From Teichococcus coralli (GTDB lineage Bacteria > Pseudomonadota > Alphaproteobacteria > Acetobacterales > Acetobacteraceae): a stretch of 64,000 nt of DNA. The notes under the pieces were generated by a model. The model saw only the letters and a program-made list of their open reading frames with translations, ran no database searches and had not been told where the DNA came from. Location of the stretch: NCBI RefSeq assembly GCF_009829925.1, contig NZ_SNVJ01000001.1, positions 1-64,000 of the forward strand, in the 5' to 3' direction. Shown piece after piece: positions 19,657-31,320 of the stretch (the stretch's first letter is position 1; every line of letters begins with the position of its first letter). The translations under genes and the position numbers were made by a program.

Positions 19657-21484
19657 CGGCACGCTCAAGCTCGTCGATGAAGCCGGAAATCACGTTCAAT
19701 CCCTTGTGCCAGAAGGCGGGGTCGGAGGCGTCGAGCCCGAAGGGCGCGAGCAGCTCCTTGTGCCGCAGGGTGCCGCCGGCGCGCAGCATCTCCAGGTACT
19801 TCTCCTGGAAGCCGGGCACGCCGCCCTCCTGGAACACGCCGTAGAGCGCGTTCACCAGGCAGTCGCCGAAGGCATAGGCATAGACGTAGAAGGGCGTGTG
19901 GACGAAGTGCGGGATGTAGGACCAGTAGATCTCGTAGTCCGGCGTGAACTCGAAGGCCGGGCCGAGGCTCTCCACCTGCACCTGCATCCAGAGCGCGCCG
20001 ATCTCCTCGCGCGAGAGCTCGCCCTTGCGGCGGGCGTCGTGCAGCAGCGTCTCGAAGCGGTAGAAGGCGATCTGCCGCACCACCGTGTTCAGCATGTCCT
20101 CCACCTTGCCGGCCAGCAGCGCGCGGCGGCGGCGCGGGTCGGTCTCGGCGTCGAGCACGGCGCGGAAGGTCAGCATCTCCCCGAACACGGAGGCGGTCTC
20201 GGCGAGCGTCAGCGGCGTGCCGGACATCAGGTAGCCCTGACCGGCCGCCAGCACCTGGTGCACGCCATGGCCAAGCTCGTGCGCCAGCGTCATCACGTCG
20301 CGCGACTTGCCGTGGTAGTTCAGCAGCAGATAGGGGTGCGCCGAAGGCACGGTCGGATGCGCGAAGGCACCGGAGGCCTTGCCGGGGCGCAGCACCGCGT
20401 CGATCCAGGGCTTGTCGAAGAACTCGCGGCCGATGCGTCCCAGCTCCGGGTCAAAGGCGCTGTAGGCCTTCAGCACCCGCTCCCGCGCGGCCTCCCAGGG
20501 AATGCTGCTGTCGTCCTCGTCGGGCAGCGGCGCGTTGCGGTCCCAGTGCTGCAGCTTGGGCAGCCCGAGCCACCTGGCCTTCATCGCGTAGTAGCGGTGC
20601 GAGAGGCTCGGGAAGCTCTCGACCACGGCGGTGACCAGCGCGTCCACCACCTCGTCCTCGACCATGTTGGCGCGGTTGCGGCTGCTGCCGGGGCGCGGGT
20701 AGTGGCGCCAGCCGTCAACGATCTCCTTGTCCTTGGCCAGGGTGTTGGTGATCAGCGTGAACAGCCGCGCCTTCTCGCCGAAGGCCGCCGAGACCCCCTT
20801 GGCGGCGGCGGCGCGCACCGCCCGGTCGCGGTCGGACAACTTGTTCAGCGCGCCGGAGACGTTCAGCGTCTCCTCGCCCACCTTCACCTCCATCGCGGCG
20901 ATGGTTTCGTCAAAGAGGCGGTTCCAGGCGGCGCGGCCGGTCACCTCCTTCTCGTGCAGCAGGCGCTCGGCTTCGTCGGAAAGCTGGTGCGGGCGGAAGA
21001 CGCGGAGGTCGCGCAGGAACGGCTGGTAGTGGCGCAGCGCGGCGGAGACGGCGAACTTCTTCTCCAGCACCGCGTCCTCCAGCCGGTTCAGCTCCAGCGT
21101 GAAGAACAGGAGGTGGGTGGAGATGGCCGTCACCCGCTCCTGCATGTCCTGGTAGAAGCGGCCGTTGGCAGGGTCCTGCGCGTCGCCGGAGAAGACCAGC
21201 GAGGCAAAGGACATCACCCGCCCCAGCACCTCCTCGATCCGCTCGTAAGTCGCGATGGCCTCCGCCAGCCGGTCCCCGGAATGGGCGGCGAGCCTGCCGG
21301 CATGCGCTTCGGCGAAGGCACGGGCCTCCACCTCGGCCCGGGCGAGGTCAGCCTCCAGCTTCGGGTCGGCGGTGGTGGCGTAGAGGTCGGAAAGATCCCA
21401 GGCCGGCAGGGCCGCGCCACCTTCGCCCCCTTGCGGGCGGCCGGCGGTGTCGCGGGGAAGGAGACGAAGGTTGTTCAGCGTCAC
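19649..21484 (-). CDS. pepF: M3 family oligoendopeptidase F
   Basis: Cytosolic zinc metallopeptidase of 611 residues that degrades oligopeptides. The zinc site HELGH is at 402-406, within MTLAHELGHGVHQ, with the downstream Glu of ETASVFGEM as third ligand. Length and the helical N-terminal half fit the PepF/M3B group. The start is GTG at 21484 (MTLNNLRLLP); no better ATG is near. It is translationally coupled to the downstream ABC1 kinase gene. Confidence 0.93.
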   Translation of the reverse strand: MTLNNLRLLPRDTAGRPQGGEGGAALPAWDLSDLYATTADPKLEADLARAEVEARAFAEAHAGRLAAHSGDRLAEAIATYERIEEVLGRVMSFASLVFSGDAQDPANGRFYQDMQERVTAISTHLLFFTLELNRLEDAVLEKKFAVSAALRHYQPFLRDLRVFRPHQLSDEAERLLHEKEVTGRAAWNRLFDETIAAMEVKVGEETLNVSGALNKLSDRDRAVRAAAAKGVSAAFGEKARLFTLITNTLAKDKEIVDGWRHYPRPGSSRNRANMVEDEVVDALVTAVVESFPSLSHRYYAMKARWLGLPKLQHWDRNAPLPDEDDSSIPWEAARERVLKAYSAFDPELGRIGREFFDKPWIDAVLRPGKASGAFAHPTVPSAHPYLLLNYHGKSRDVMTLAHELGHGVHQVLAAGQGYLMSGTPLTLAETASVFGEMLTFRAVLDAETDPRRRRALLAGKVEDMLNTVVRQIAFYRFETLLHDARRKGELSREEIGALWMQVQVESLGPAFEFTPDYEIYWSYIPHFVHTPFYVYAYAFGDCLVNALYGVFQEGGVPGFQEKYLEMLRAGGTLRHKELLAPFGLDASDPAFWHKGLNVISGFIDELERADG

Positions 21485-21648
21485 GACGGGCCTTGCGGTT
21501 GTGGGTTCGCTGCTCTCGATATAATCCCCTCGCGGGGCAGGCCAAGCGCCCCCCGCCCGGTCTTCGCGCCACAGCCGCGGAAGCCGGCCGCAAAACGCGG
21601 TTATGCGACCGACGTTCCCCCTCCCTCCATAGGACGCCGCCCCGCCCC

Positions 21649-23355
21649 ATGCCTGCCGAGGACAAATGGAACAGCCTGCCCGCCCTGATGCTCGGGCTGG
21701 CCCGCTCCTGGCCCGATCGGCCCATGCTGCGCTTCTGGCGCAATGGAGGGTGGCGCAGCCTGACCTGGGCCGAGTTCGCCCTTCAGGTGACCGACATCGC
21801 CGCCGGGCTGCGGGCGCGCGGCATCTGCCCTGGTGACAGGGTTCTGATCGTGGCGGAGAACCGGCCTGAATTCCTGATCGCCGACACCGCCATCATGGCC
21901 ATCGGCGCCGTTTCCGTGCCGGCCTACACCACCAACACGGTGGCGGACCATGCGCACCTGCTGCGCGATTCAGGCGCCCGCTGCGCCATCACCTCCACCG
22001 CGAAGCTGGCCTCGGCGGTGGCGGAGGCCGCGGGCCTCGGCGGGCTCGACCTGGTGGTCTGCATGGAGGACACGCCCGGCACGGTGCCCTGGGGCACACT
22101 GGGCGCCACCCGCGGCGACCTGCCCATGCTGGCCGCCGAGGCGGACCAGATCCCCTCCGGCCGGCTCGCCTGCCTGATCTACACCTCCGGCACCGGTGGC
22201 GCGCCCAAGGGGGTGATGCTGCCCCACCGGGCCATGCTGGCGAACCGGCGGGGCATCGCGAGCTTCATTCGCCGCCTCGCCCTGCCGCGCGACGCCTGCT
22301 ACCTCTCCTTCCTGCCGCTGTCCCATGCCTATGAGCATACGGTGGCCTACCTGCTCACCTCCTTCGGCATCGAGATCGTCTTCAGCCGGGGGGCCGAGCG
22401 GCTCTCGGCGGAACTGGCGGAAGTCCGGCCGCAGGTGGTCACCGCCGTGCCGCGCCTCTTCGAGGTGCTGCGCGCGCGCATCCTGGCCGGGTTGGAGAAG
22501 CAATCCGCCCTGCAGCAGCGCCTGTTCGAGGCGACGCTGCGCCTGGGCCTGCGGCGGATGGATGGCCCTCCCCTCAACGCGCTGGAGCGGGCGGAGGACG
22601 CGGTGCTGGACCGGCTGGTGAGGCGCAAGGTCCGGCAGCGCTTCGGCGGCCGGCTGATGGCGCTGGTCTCGGGCGGGGCGCGGCTCGACCCCGACCTGTC
22701 CGGCTTCTTCCTGGCGCTCGGCCTGCCCGTGCTGCAGGGCTACGGGCAGACGGAGGCCGGACCGGTGGTCAGCGTCAACACCCCTTGGGAAAACGACCGC
22801 CGCAGCGTCGGCAGGCCCTTGCCGGGCGTCACCGTGCGGATCGCCGGGGATGGCGAGGTGCTGATTCGCGGCGCGCTGACGATGGATGGATACTGGAACA
22901 ACCCGGAGGCGACCGCGGCCGCGCTGCGGCCGGAGCTGCCGGACAGCGAGCCCTGGCTGCATACCGGCGATGTGGGGGAGATCGTGAATGGCGCGCTGCG
23001 CATCACCGATCGCAAGCGCGACTTCATCAAGACGCTGAGCGGGGAAATGGTGAGCCCGGCACGCATCGAGAGCCTGCTGATGGCTGAACCGGAAATCGCC
23101 CAGGCCGTGGTGGCCGGTGAAGGGCGCCCTGCCATCAGCGCCCTGCTGGTGCCTGCCGAGGGGCAGGACGCAGCGGCGCTGGAGGGTGCGGTCAGACGGG
23201 TGAACGGCCGGCTCACGACCGTCGAGCGGATCCGCCGCTTCGCCGCCGTGGAACCTTTCACGGTGGAGAATGGCCTGCTGACGCCCACCATGAAGGTGAA
23301 GCGCCGCATGGTGCTGCAGGTCCACGCGGCCAGGGTGGACCAGTTCTACAGCTGA
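21649..23355 (+). CDS. Long-chain acyl-CoA synthetase (AMP-binding)
   Basis: ANL-superfamily adenylate-forming enzyme of 568 residues. It shows the P-loop-like motif IYTSGTGGAPKGVML, LPLSHAYEH, the adenine motif QGYGQTEAGPVV, the hinge region GDVGEI...ITDRKRDFIKT and a C-terminal domain ending near TPTMKVKRR. Arrangement and helical insert resemble FAA1-type long-chain fatty acid CoA ligases, which activate fatty acids for beta-oxidation or lipid synthesis. Chain-length preference is not readable. It is divergent from pepF. Confidence 0.92.
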   Translation: MPAEDKWNSLPALMLGLARSWPDRPMLRFWRNGGWRSLTWAEFALQVTDIAAGLRARGICPGDRVLIVAENRPEFLIADTAIMAIGAVSVPAYTTNTVADHAHLLRDSGARCAITSTAKLASAVAEAAGLGGLDLVVCMEDTPGTVPWGTLGATRGDLPMLAAEADQIPSGRLACLIYTSGTGGAPKGVMLPHRAMLANRRGIASFIRRLALPRDACYLSFLPLSHAYEHTVAYLLTSFGIEIVFSRGAERLSAELAEVRPQVVTAVPRLFEVLRARILAGLEKQSALQQRLFEATLRLGLRRMDGPPLNALERAEDAVLDRLVRRKVRQRFGGRLMALVSGGARLDPDLSGFFLALGLPVLQGYGQTEAGPVVSVNTPWENDRRSVGRPLPGVTVRIAGDGEVLIRGALTMDGYWNNPEATAAALRPELPDSEPWLHTGDVGEIVNGALRITDRKRDFIKTLSGEMVSPARIESLLMAEPEIAQAVVAGEGRPAISALLVPAEGQDAAALEGAVRRVNGRLTTVERIRRFAAVEPFTVENGLLTPTMKVKRRMVLQVHAARVDQFYS

Positions 23356-23377
23356 GGCAAAGGCGCCTGAGCCGGGG

Positions 23378-23509
23378 TCAGCCCATGGTCTCAAGGATGA
23401 GAAGGCGGATCTCGGCCTGGGAAAGGCCGGACTTATCGGCTCCCTGCTGGCTTGCGGGGAGCGGACGCGGCGCCACGATGGGCTGCCGGAGAGCGGAAAT
23501 CGAAGACAT
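23378..23509 (-). CDS. Small 43-residue protein of unknown function
   Basis: A short ORF from ATG at 23509 to TGA at 23378. After a Pro/Ala-rich stretch it ends SGLSQAEIRLLILETMG, an amphipathic helix that looks like part of a folded conserved peptide rather than random translation. An AGAAGGA site lies about 10 bases upstream of the ATG. It sits in the 404-bp gap after the acyl-CoA ligase gene, in the convergent orientation. I do not recognise the family, and whether it is expressed is unknown. Confidence 0.42.
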   Translation of the reverse strand: MSSISALRQPIVAPRPLPASQQGADKSGLSQAEIRLLILETMG

Positions 23510-23759
23510 TTCTAGTCGTATCCTTCTGGCTGGCGCGCAGTCTGGCACCATCCATTCACTTCAAGGTTAATGAGGTCACGCCGCCAAAGAGCGCCCATCA
23601 CGCGGCACATCAACACGCCGCGCGGCACGAAGTTGCCGAGCTGACGGTTGGCCGAATTGTCTGGGACGGCGCCTTGCCATCGCACCCCGGCAAACCGCGG
23701 GCGCGGAAGCAGCCTGGACTGGCTGACGGAAGCGGATATGTGGTGGAAGGAGGCCGGGT
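23510..23759. other. Intergenic stretch with no clear gene
   Basis: Between the small ORF and the MFS gene I see no convincing coding signal. A T-arm-like hairpin (CCGGG, TTCAAGC, CCCGG) at 23754-23770 overlaps the MFS stop codon but is not part of a complete tRNA. Confidence 0.4.
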
Positions 23760-25025
23760 TCAAGCCCCGGCTTCGCGCTCCACCGCGGCTTCCTCGGCCA
23801 CCGCCACCAGCTCCGTGCCCACCGGCTGCACCGGCATGACCAGGAAGTCCTCCTTGGTTTCCGGCGCGGCGCGCTGGCTGATGCGGTAGATGCCCCAGAG
23901 GGCGATCAGCGCCTGCGCGCAGAGGATCTGCCACCCCAGGCCACGGCTGCCGAGCGTGGCCATGGCCACGCCGCCCAGCAGCGGCCCCAGCGCCGAGCCC
24001 GCGCCCCAGAGGATCAGCAACCCGCCCGAGGCCGCGGCGAACTGGCCAGGCGGAACGTGGTCGTTCACATGCGCCAGCACCAGGCTGTAGGCCGGGATGA
24101 CCAGCATGCCGAACACGCCCACCAGCAGATAGAGCACGACATGCGGCGGGTGCTCTGGCACGGCGAGCGTCATCCAGAGCAGCGCGCCCGCGGCCACCAT
24201 GGCGAGGCCGACGCTGAGCTGCCGGCGGTCCATCCGGTCGGACAGCCAGCCCATGGGCCAGGTGGCGAGAAACCCGCCCAGCGAGCCGCAGGCCATGAAC
24301 ACCGCCACCGCGCCGGCATCCAGCCCGGCACGCTGCGCGAACAGCGGCCCCAGCGAGTAGTAGGAACTGGTGCTGATGCCGACCAGGAAGGCGGCCACCA
24401 CGCCGAAGGGGGACTGCCCGTAGAGCCGCCGCAGGTCCAGCGTCGCGTCGCCCTCGCCTTGCGCCGGCGCCTGGGCGCGGGACAGCACCACCGGCACCAG
24501 GGCGAAGGAGATGATCATGGAAACGAGGCAGAACAGCACGAAGCCGGTGGGCGCGGCGGTGGTCAGCAGCAGCTGGCCGACGACGCCCGACAGCATTCCG
24601 GTCATGCCGTAGATGCTGAGGATCTGGCCGCGCACCGCGCTGGAGGCGGCGCCGTTCAGCCAGCTTTCCACCACGATGAACAGGCCGGCGAAGCAGAAGC
24701 CGGTGATCGCCCGCCCCAGGGGCCAGAGCCAGGGGCTGACCAGCATCAGGTGCAGCAGCGGCACCGAGGAGGCCACCGCCGCGAGTGCCGCGAAGGCGCG
24801 GGTGTGGCCGACGCCGCGCACCAGGCGCCCGGCATAAAGCGAGCCGAAGATCAGCCCGACATAGAAGCCCGAGCCTACCAGGCCGATGGCGGTGGCGGAA
24901 AAGCCTTCCCGTCCGCCCCGCAGCGTCAACAGGGAGCCCTGCAGCGTGTTGCCCATCTGCAGCAGCGCATAGCCGAACAGCAGGGTGACAACGGTGGCGA
25001 GGGTGGTGGCAAGCGGCGATCGCAC
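23760..25025 (-). CDS. MFS transporter
   Basis: Integral inner-membrane protein with about 12 hydrophobic segments, some 421 residues. The cytoplasmic loop-2/3 region reads GSLYAGRLVRGVGHTR, and a second-half counterpart is GWLSDRMDRRQLSVG. It resembles YcaD/UMF2-like major facilitators, but the substrate is unknown. The start is uncertain: GTG at 25025 (reading RSPLATTLATVVTLLFGYAL after the initiator) places the first membrane segment properly, while the frame stays open further upstream without a good ribosome binding site. Confidence 0.85.
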   Translation of the reverse strand: MRSPLATTLATVVTLLFGYALLQMGNTLQGSLLTLRGGREGFSATAIGLVGSGFYVGLIFGSLYAGRLVRGVGHTRAFAALAAVASSVPLLHLMLVSPWLWPLGRAITGFCFAGLFIVVESWLNGAASSAVRGQILSIYGMTGMLSGVVGQLLLTTAAPTGFVLFCLVSMIISFALVPVVLSRAQAPAQGEGDATLDLRRLYGQSPFGVVAAFLVGISTSSYYSLGPLFAQRAGLDAGAVAVFMACGSLGGFLATWPMGWLSDRMDRRQLSVGLAMVAAGALLWMTLAVPEHPPHVVLYLLVGVFGMLVIPAYSLVLAHVNDHVPPGQFAAASGGLLILWGAGSALGPLLGGVAMATLGSRGLGWQILCAQALIALWGIYRISQRAAPETKEDFLVMPVQPVGTELVAVAEEAAVEREAGA

Positions 25026-25164
25026 GGCGCGGCTCCGGATCGAGGGGCCCCGCAGTCGGCCCGCGCCGGTCACCGCCGGCCGCGCGAGGAAGGGGCGGCG
25101 CAGAAGGGGGTGGGCGGTCGGCCCGGCCCGGGGCGAGGGCGCCGCCGCCCCGCCCCGGCGCGGC

Positions 25165-25437
25165 TCACATGCCGAGCGCGCGCCGGTAAAGGTCGAGCAG
25201 CGTCTCCTGCTCCTCAACCTCGGCCGGCTCCTGCTTGCGGAGGCGGATGATCTGCCGGATCACCTTGACGTCGAAGCCGGCGGACTTGGCCTCGGCGAAG
25301 ATGTCCTTGATGTCGTCGGCAAGGGCCTTCCGCTCCTCCTCCAGCCGCTCGACCCGCTCGATGATCGAGCGCAGCCGGTCGGCGGCGATGCCGCCGACTT
25401 CGGTGTCCTGGTCCTGGGTTTCCGCCGCGTCGGACAT
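25165..25437 (-). CDS. gapR: GapR family DNA-binding protein (DUF2312)
   Basis: Protein of 90 residues. It is almost all helical: AADRLRSIIERVERLEEER, then IKDIFAEAKSAGFDVKVI, then RLRKQEPAEVEEQETLLDLY. This is the DUF2312 fold. In Caulobacter, GapR forms tetramers around overtwisted DNA and helps replication and transcription. The start at 25437 is set by GGAG 7 bases upstream; a longer in-frame ATG at 25458 is less likely. It is unusual in context only in being next to an MFS gene. Confidence 0.92.
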   Translation of the reverse strand: MSDAAETQDQDTEVGGIAADRLRSIIERVERLEEERKALADDIKDIFAEAKSAGFDVKVIRQIIRLRKQEPAEVEEQETLLDLYRRALGM

Positions 25438-25538
25438 CGCGATACTCCAATCATCCATTCCTGCCGGCGGACACGCTCCACCGGCACAGGGCGCGCGGTA
25501 TAGCCCGGCCAGGACTCCGGGCAAAGCCGATCCGCGGC

Positions 25539-25847
25539 TCAGTGGCCCGGATTGCTGGCGGCGAGCTTCGCCTTCTGCTCGGCGGTGGCCTCCTTCTGGT
25601 GCTTCGCCTGCCAATCCTTGTAGGGCATGCCGTAGACGATCTCCCGCGCCTCGGGGTCCGGCAGGGCGATGCCCTTCGCCTCGGCAGCTTCGCGGAACCA
25701 GCGGCTGAGGCAGTTCCGGCAGAATCCCGCCAGGTTCATCATGTCGATGTTCTGCACGTCGCCGCGCTCGCGCAGGTGCTCCACCAGGCGGCGGAAGGCG
25801 GCGGCCTCCAGCTCGGTGCGGGTGGCGGCGTCAATCTCGGTGGTCAT
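25539..25847 (-). CDS. DUF1244 domain protein
   Basis: Protein of 102 residues matching the DUF1244 family: helical, with the conserved stretch [20 protein letters not shown] (two Cys in FCRNC) and [11 protein letters not shown]. The function is unknown. It lies about 100 bp upstream of gapR on the same strand. Short length and conserved motifs make this a confident family call without a functional one. Confidence 0.88.
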   Translation of the reverse strand: MTTEIDAATRTELEAAAFRRLVEHLRERGDVQNIDMMNLAGFCRNCLSRWFREAAEAKGIALPDPEAREIVYGMPYKDWQAKHQKEATAEQKAKLAASNPGH

Positions 25848-26011
25848 GGGTCTGGCCCTCCTTCAGCCCGGCAAGGTGGGGTCTCGCCCGCCCTCCTGCC
25901 AAGCACCCCCCCTGCCCGGCCGCCACGCGGCGCCCCATATCGGCGGGAACCTCCCCCGCCCCGCGGGGCTGCCTACCTTCATTTCCCTCCATTCCGGGAG
26001 ATTCCTCGCGC

Positions 26012-27022
<1,011 letters not shown>

Positions 27023-27056
27023 GCGCCCCCCGCCCATCCAACGCGACGAGTTCCGC

Positions 27057-27632
27057 ATGACACAGCCTGACGACCTCCTCAACTTCTGGTTCGCCGAGGG
27101 GCGGACGGTCGCGCGCCCCGTCTGGTTCCAGCGGGACGAGCACTTCGACGCCGCCATCCGAACGCGATTCGGGGCGCTGCTGGCACCAGCGCGGGATGGC
27201 GAACTGGATGCCTGGGCCTCGCGCCCGGAAGGCACGCTGGCGCTGCTGCTGCTGCTCGACCAGTTTCCGCGTAACCTGTGCCGCGGCCGCAGCGACGCCT
27301 TTGCCAGCGACCCGCATGCCCGCGCCGTCGCGCGGCGGGCGGTGCTGGAGCAGCGGCAGGACCTCGCCCTGCCGCCCGTCGCACGGACGTTTCTCTACCT
27401 GCCTTTCGAGCATTCCGAGGCGATGGCCGACCAGGACCTTTCGGTCGCGCTTTTCGAAGGGCTGCGGGACGATCCGGCGCATCGGGCGCCCGGCGGCACC
27501 ATCGACTACGCCTGGCGGCACCGGCGGGTGATCCGCCGCTTCGGCCGCTTTCCGCACCGGAACGCGGTGCTGGGCCGCACCAGCACACCCGAGGAATCGG
27601 TCTACCTCACGCTTCCCGGCGCTGGTTTCTGA
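27057..27632 (+). CDS. DUF924 family protein
   Basis: Helical protein of 191 residues with the DUF924 pattern: LLNFWFAEG at the start, LLLDQFPRNLCRG in the middle, FLYLPFEHSE, then RFGRFPHRNAVLGR and TPEE near the end. The family has a TPR-like helical fold and no assigned reaction. ATG at 27057 follows the luciferase-like gene closely, so they may form a transcription unit. Confidence 0.9.
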   Translation: MTQPDDLLNFWFAEGRTVARPVWFQRDEHFDAAIRTRFGALLAPARDGELDAWASRPEGTLALLLLLDQFPRNLCRGRSDAFASDPHARAVARRAVLEQRQDLALPPVARTFLYLPFEHSEAMADQDLSVALFEGLRDDPAHRAPGGTIDYAWRHRRVIRRFGRFPHRNAVLGRTSTPEESVYLTLPGAGF

Positions 27633-27995
27633 GCGAGCTGCCCGGGCAAGGCGGCGGCGGTTGCGCGCCGAGGCGGCTTTCCCGATCACATGCGTGTGCA
27701 GCTTGAGGGTTGGAATAAGCCCAATTCACGGTGAGGCCGCGGAAAATGGTTTCTTTTCTTCTTGTGGGTTGATTCGCAGCAACGCTCCGGATCGGCTTCC
27801 CGACCCTGGGTGGGAGGAATTTATTTGTGAAATCAGGGCACTAAAAGCATAAAGCGAAATTCTGTCTCAGCTTGTTCGGTACTCTGTGGCCGATGTGCCA
27901 CAGGGACGAAAGAGCGAAAAGCGGCATCGAAACTTGGGTATAAAAGCCAATGTTGTGCCCGTACCCGATCAAATGGGTTGCTAAGGAACACGCAG
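27633..27995 (+). promoter_or_regulatory. AT-richer leader/promoter region of the OmpA gene
   Basis: About 363 bp without a gene and visibly lower in GC than the rest. A perfect 7-bp inverted repeat CTGTGGC / GCCACAG with a 6-base loop lies at 27884-27903, and a TATAAA box is at 27939-27944, about 50 bases before the ompA start. No good -35 hexamer is seen at standard spacing. The region probably holds the ompA promoter and a structured 5' leader. Confidence 0.5.
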
Positions 27996-29195
27996 ATGTC
28001 GCTTCGTCGTTACCTCCTCGCCGCCACTATCCTCGCCGCCCCGGGTGCCGCCTTCGCGCAGAGCTCCCCGTGGTACTCGCCGATGAGCTGGATGCCGACA
28101 GCCGCCCCGCAGGCGGTTGAGGGGCTTTATCTCGGCGCCGGCGTCGGCTGGAACCACTCCGATGCACGCGGCCTGACCTCCCAGGGCGCCGCTGCGAACT
28201 ACTTCAACAACCGTGGCCGCAACAACCAGGGTAACCTCGGCTTCGAGGAAGGCGGCATCGGCGTTCTCTCGCTCGGCTACGGCTTCGGCAACGGCTTCCG
28301 GACCGAGATCGAGGGCAACTACCGCTACAACGACGTGGACCGCCTCGGCGGGTTCCAGGGGCCGGGCGCTGGCGTCGGCTTCAGCAGCATCGCCGGGTCG
28401 CTGCAGCAGTACGGCGTGATGGCCAACCTGTTCTACGACTTCCAGCTGCCGCAGTGGTTCCCGCAGATGCCGTTCTACTTCGTGCCGTATGTCGGCGGCG
28501 GCGTGGGCTACATGTGGACCAACCTGAACGCCAAGGGCCGCCAGAACGACACCCGTGACTACGTCTATGTGGACGATGGCACGGGCCAGTTCGCCTGGCA
28601 GGGCATCGCCGGCATGTCCTTCCCGATCACCTCGGTGCCGGGCCTCGCCATCACCGCCGAGTATCGTTACACCGGCGTGCTGCAGAGCAAGTTCGACGGC
28701 ACCGTGACCAGCGGCGCCACCGGCGCCGTGGCGCCCGGCAAGTTCGAGGTGGACCAGGGCAACAACCACTCCGCCCTGATCGGCATCCGCTACGCCTTCA
28801 ACCAGCCGGTGCCGCCGGCTCCCACGCCGGTTGTCGCGCCCGCCCCGGCGGCCGCTCCGGCCCCGGCCCGCACCTACCTGGTGTTCTTCGACTTCGACCG
28901 CGCCGACCTGACGGACCGTGCCCGCCAGATCATCGCCGAGGCCGCGCAGAACGCCGGGCGCGTGCAGACCACCCGCATCGAGGTGGCCGGCCACGCCGAC
29001 CGCGCCGGCACGCCGCAGTACAACCAGCGCCTGTCCCAGCGCCGCGCCGACGCGGTTGCCGCCGAGCTGGTCCGTCTGGGTGTGAACCGCTCGGAGATCA
29101 CCGTGCAGGCCTTCGGCGAGAGCCGCCCGCTGGTGCCGACGGCCGATGGCGTGCGCGAGCCGCAGAACCGCCGCGTGGAGATCGTGCTGCGCTGA
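27996..29195 (+). CDS. OmpA family outer-membrane protein
   Basis: Outer-membrane protein of 399 residues. A signal peptide ends AAFAQ at about 23. An eight-stranded-type OmpA/Omp25 beta-barrel follows (about 45-268, GLYLGAGVGWNHSD ... LIGIRYAFN), then a Pro/Ala linker, then a C-terminal OmpA peptidoglycan-binding domain with FFDFDRADLT and the NQRLSQRRADAVAAELVRLG helix. The start at 27996 has AAGGA 8 bases upstream. A strong hairpin terminator follows. The AT-richer leader and codon use suggest high expression. Confidence 0.93.
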   Translation: MSLRRYLLAATILAAPGAAFAQSSPWYSPMSWMPTAAPQAVEGLYLGAGVGWNHSDARGLTSQGAAANYFNNRGRNNQGNLGFEEGGIGVLSLGYGFGNGFRTEIEGNYRYNDVDRLGGFQGPGAGVGFSSIAGSLQQYGVMANLFYDFQLPQWFPQMPFYFVPYVGGGVGYMWTNLNAKGRQNDTRDYVYVDDGTGQFAWQGIAGMSFPITSVPGLAITAEYRYTGVLQSKFDGTVTSGATGAVAPGKFEVDQGNNHSALIGIRYAFNQPVPPAPTPVVAPAPAAAPAPARTYLVFFDFDRADLTDRARQIIAEAAQNAGRVQTTRIEVAGHADRAGTPQYNQRLSQRRADAVAAELVRLGVNRSEITVQAFGESRPLVPTADGVREPQNRRVEIVLR

Positions 29196-29222
29196 GCAGC
29201 ACGGCTCACCGGCCGGAAACGG

Positions 29223-29248
29223 GAAGGGGCGCCGCAAGGCGCCCCTTC
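29223..29248 (+). terminator. Strong hairpin terminator after ompA
   Basis: Perfect 11-bp stem GAAGGGGCGCC / GGCGCCCCTTC closed by a GCAA tetraloop, 28 bases after the ompA stop. Only a weak T-rich tail (TGCGTT) follows. It separates ompA from the carboxylesterase gene. Confidence 0.75.
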
Positions 29249-29287
29249 TGCGTTCGGGCCCGCCTGAGGCGGACCGCTCTCCGGGCC

Positions 29288-30894
<1,607 letters not shown>

Positions 30895-30901
<7 letters not shown>

Positions 30902-31146
30902 AGCGCCCGCCGCATCCGCCGGGGGGGCGTGCCGGGCGGGTCGCCGATCGGCGGGATGTCCGGCGAGTCCGGCGGCGGCTCATCCGGATCGGGCGGCTCG
31001 TCGATGGGAGGCTCGGGGATGTCCGGGCGCGGCGGCTCCTCCTCCGGCGGCATCGGCGGCGGCCGCGGCGGATCTCCAGGCGGGATCGGAAGTTGCGCGA
31101 TCCATGGCGGAGCCTGCGGGTTGAAGGGCGTGCCGGTGGGCTGCAT
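30895..31146 (-). CDS. Small proline-rich acidic protein
   Basis: An 83-residue ORF with a textbook ribosome binding site: AGGAGG 7 bases before the ATG at 31146. About 40% of residues are proline, arranged as PPxx/EEPP/DEPP/DIPE blocks between about 20 and 70, with an Arg-rich end (RRMRR). There is no signal peptide or membrane segment. It overlaps the end of the carboxylesterase gene by 7 bp on the other strand. Low-complexity proline-rich proteins of this size occur in proteobacteria without known function. Confidence 0.6.
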
Positions 31147-31242
31147 CGGAAATCCTCCTGATTGGTTCTCTTCGGTAAAACGGGCCTTCCGCCGGGGTTG
31201 CGCGCCGACCTGCACTGGCGAAGCCGCGATCCGCACCAGCTT

Positions 31243-31258
31243 TTGTTGCACTGCACAA
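31243..31258. promoter_or_regulatory. TGCA-centred palindrome between divergent genes
   Basis: TTGTTGCACTGCACAA contains TGCA-C-TGCA with TTG and CAA flanks, in the 174-bp divergent region between the proline-rich gene and the DUF1194 gene. TGC-rich dyads of this kind resemble PhaR-type operators of alphaproteobacteria, but no phasin or PHB gene is adjacent. This is an inference from sequence only. Confidence 0.35.
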
Positions 31259-31320
31259 TCGCCTTGGCCTATGGTGGCGACAGGAAACCCCGGTGCATGG
31301 CCCAGCGAGCGAGGGCTCCG

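Noticed and set aside
23754-23770. T-arm of a tRNA gene (CCGGG TTCAAGC CCCGG)
   Set aside because: No consistent anticodon arm can be drawn upstream, and the hairpin overlaps the end of the MFS gene; it is a chance match.
27820-27852. Tiny ORF with GGGAGGA site and GTG start in the ompA leader
   Set aside because: It would code for only five residues; the purine-rich site is probably coincidental.
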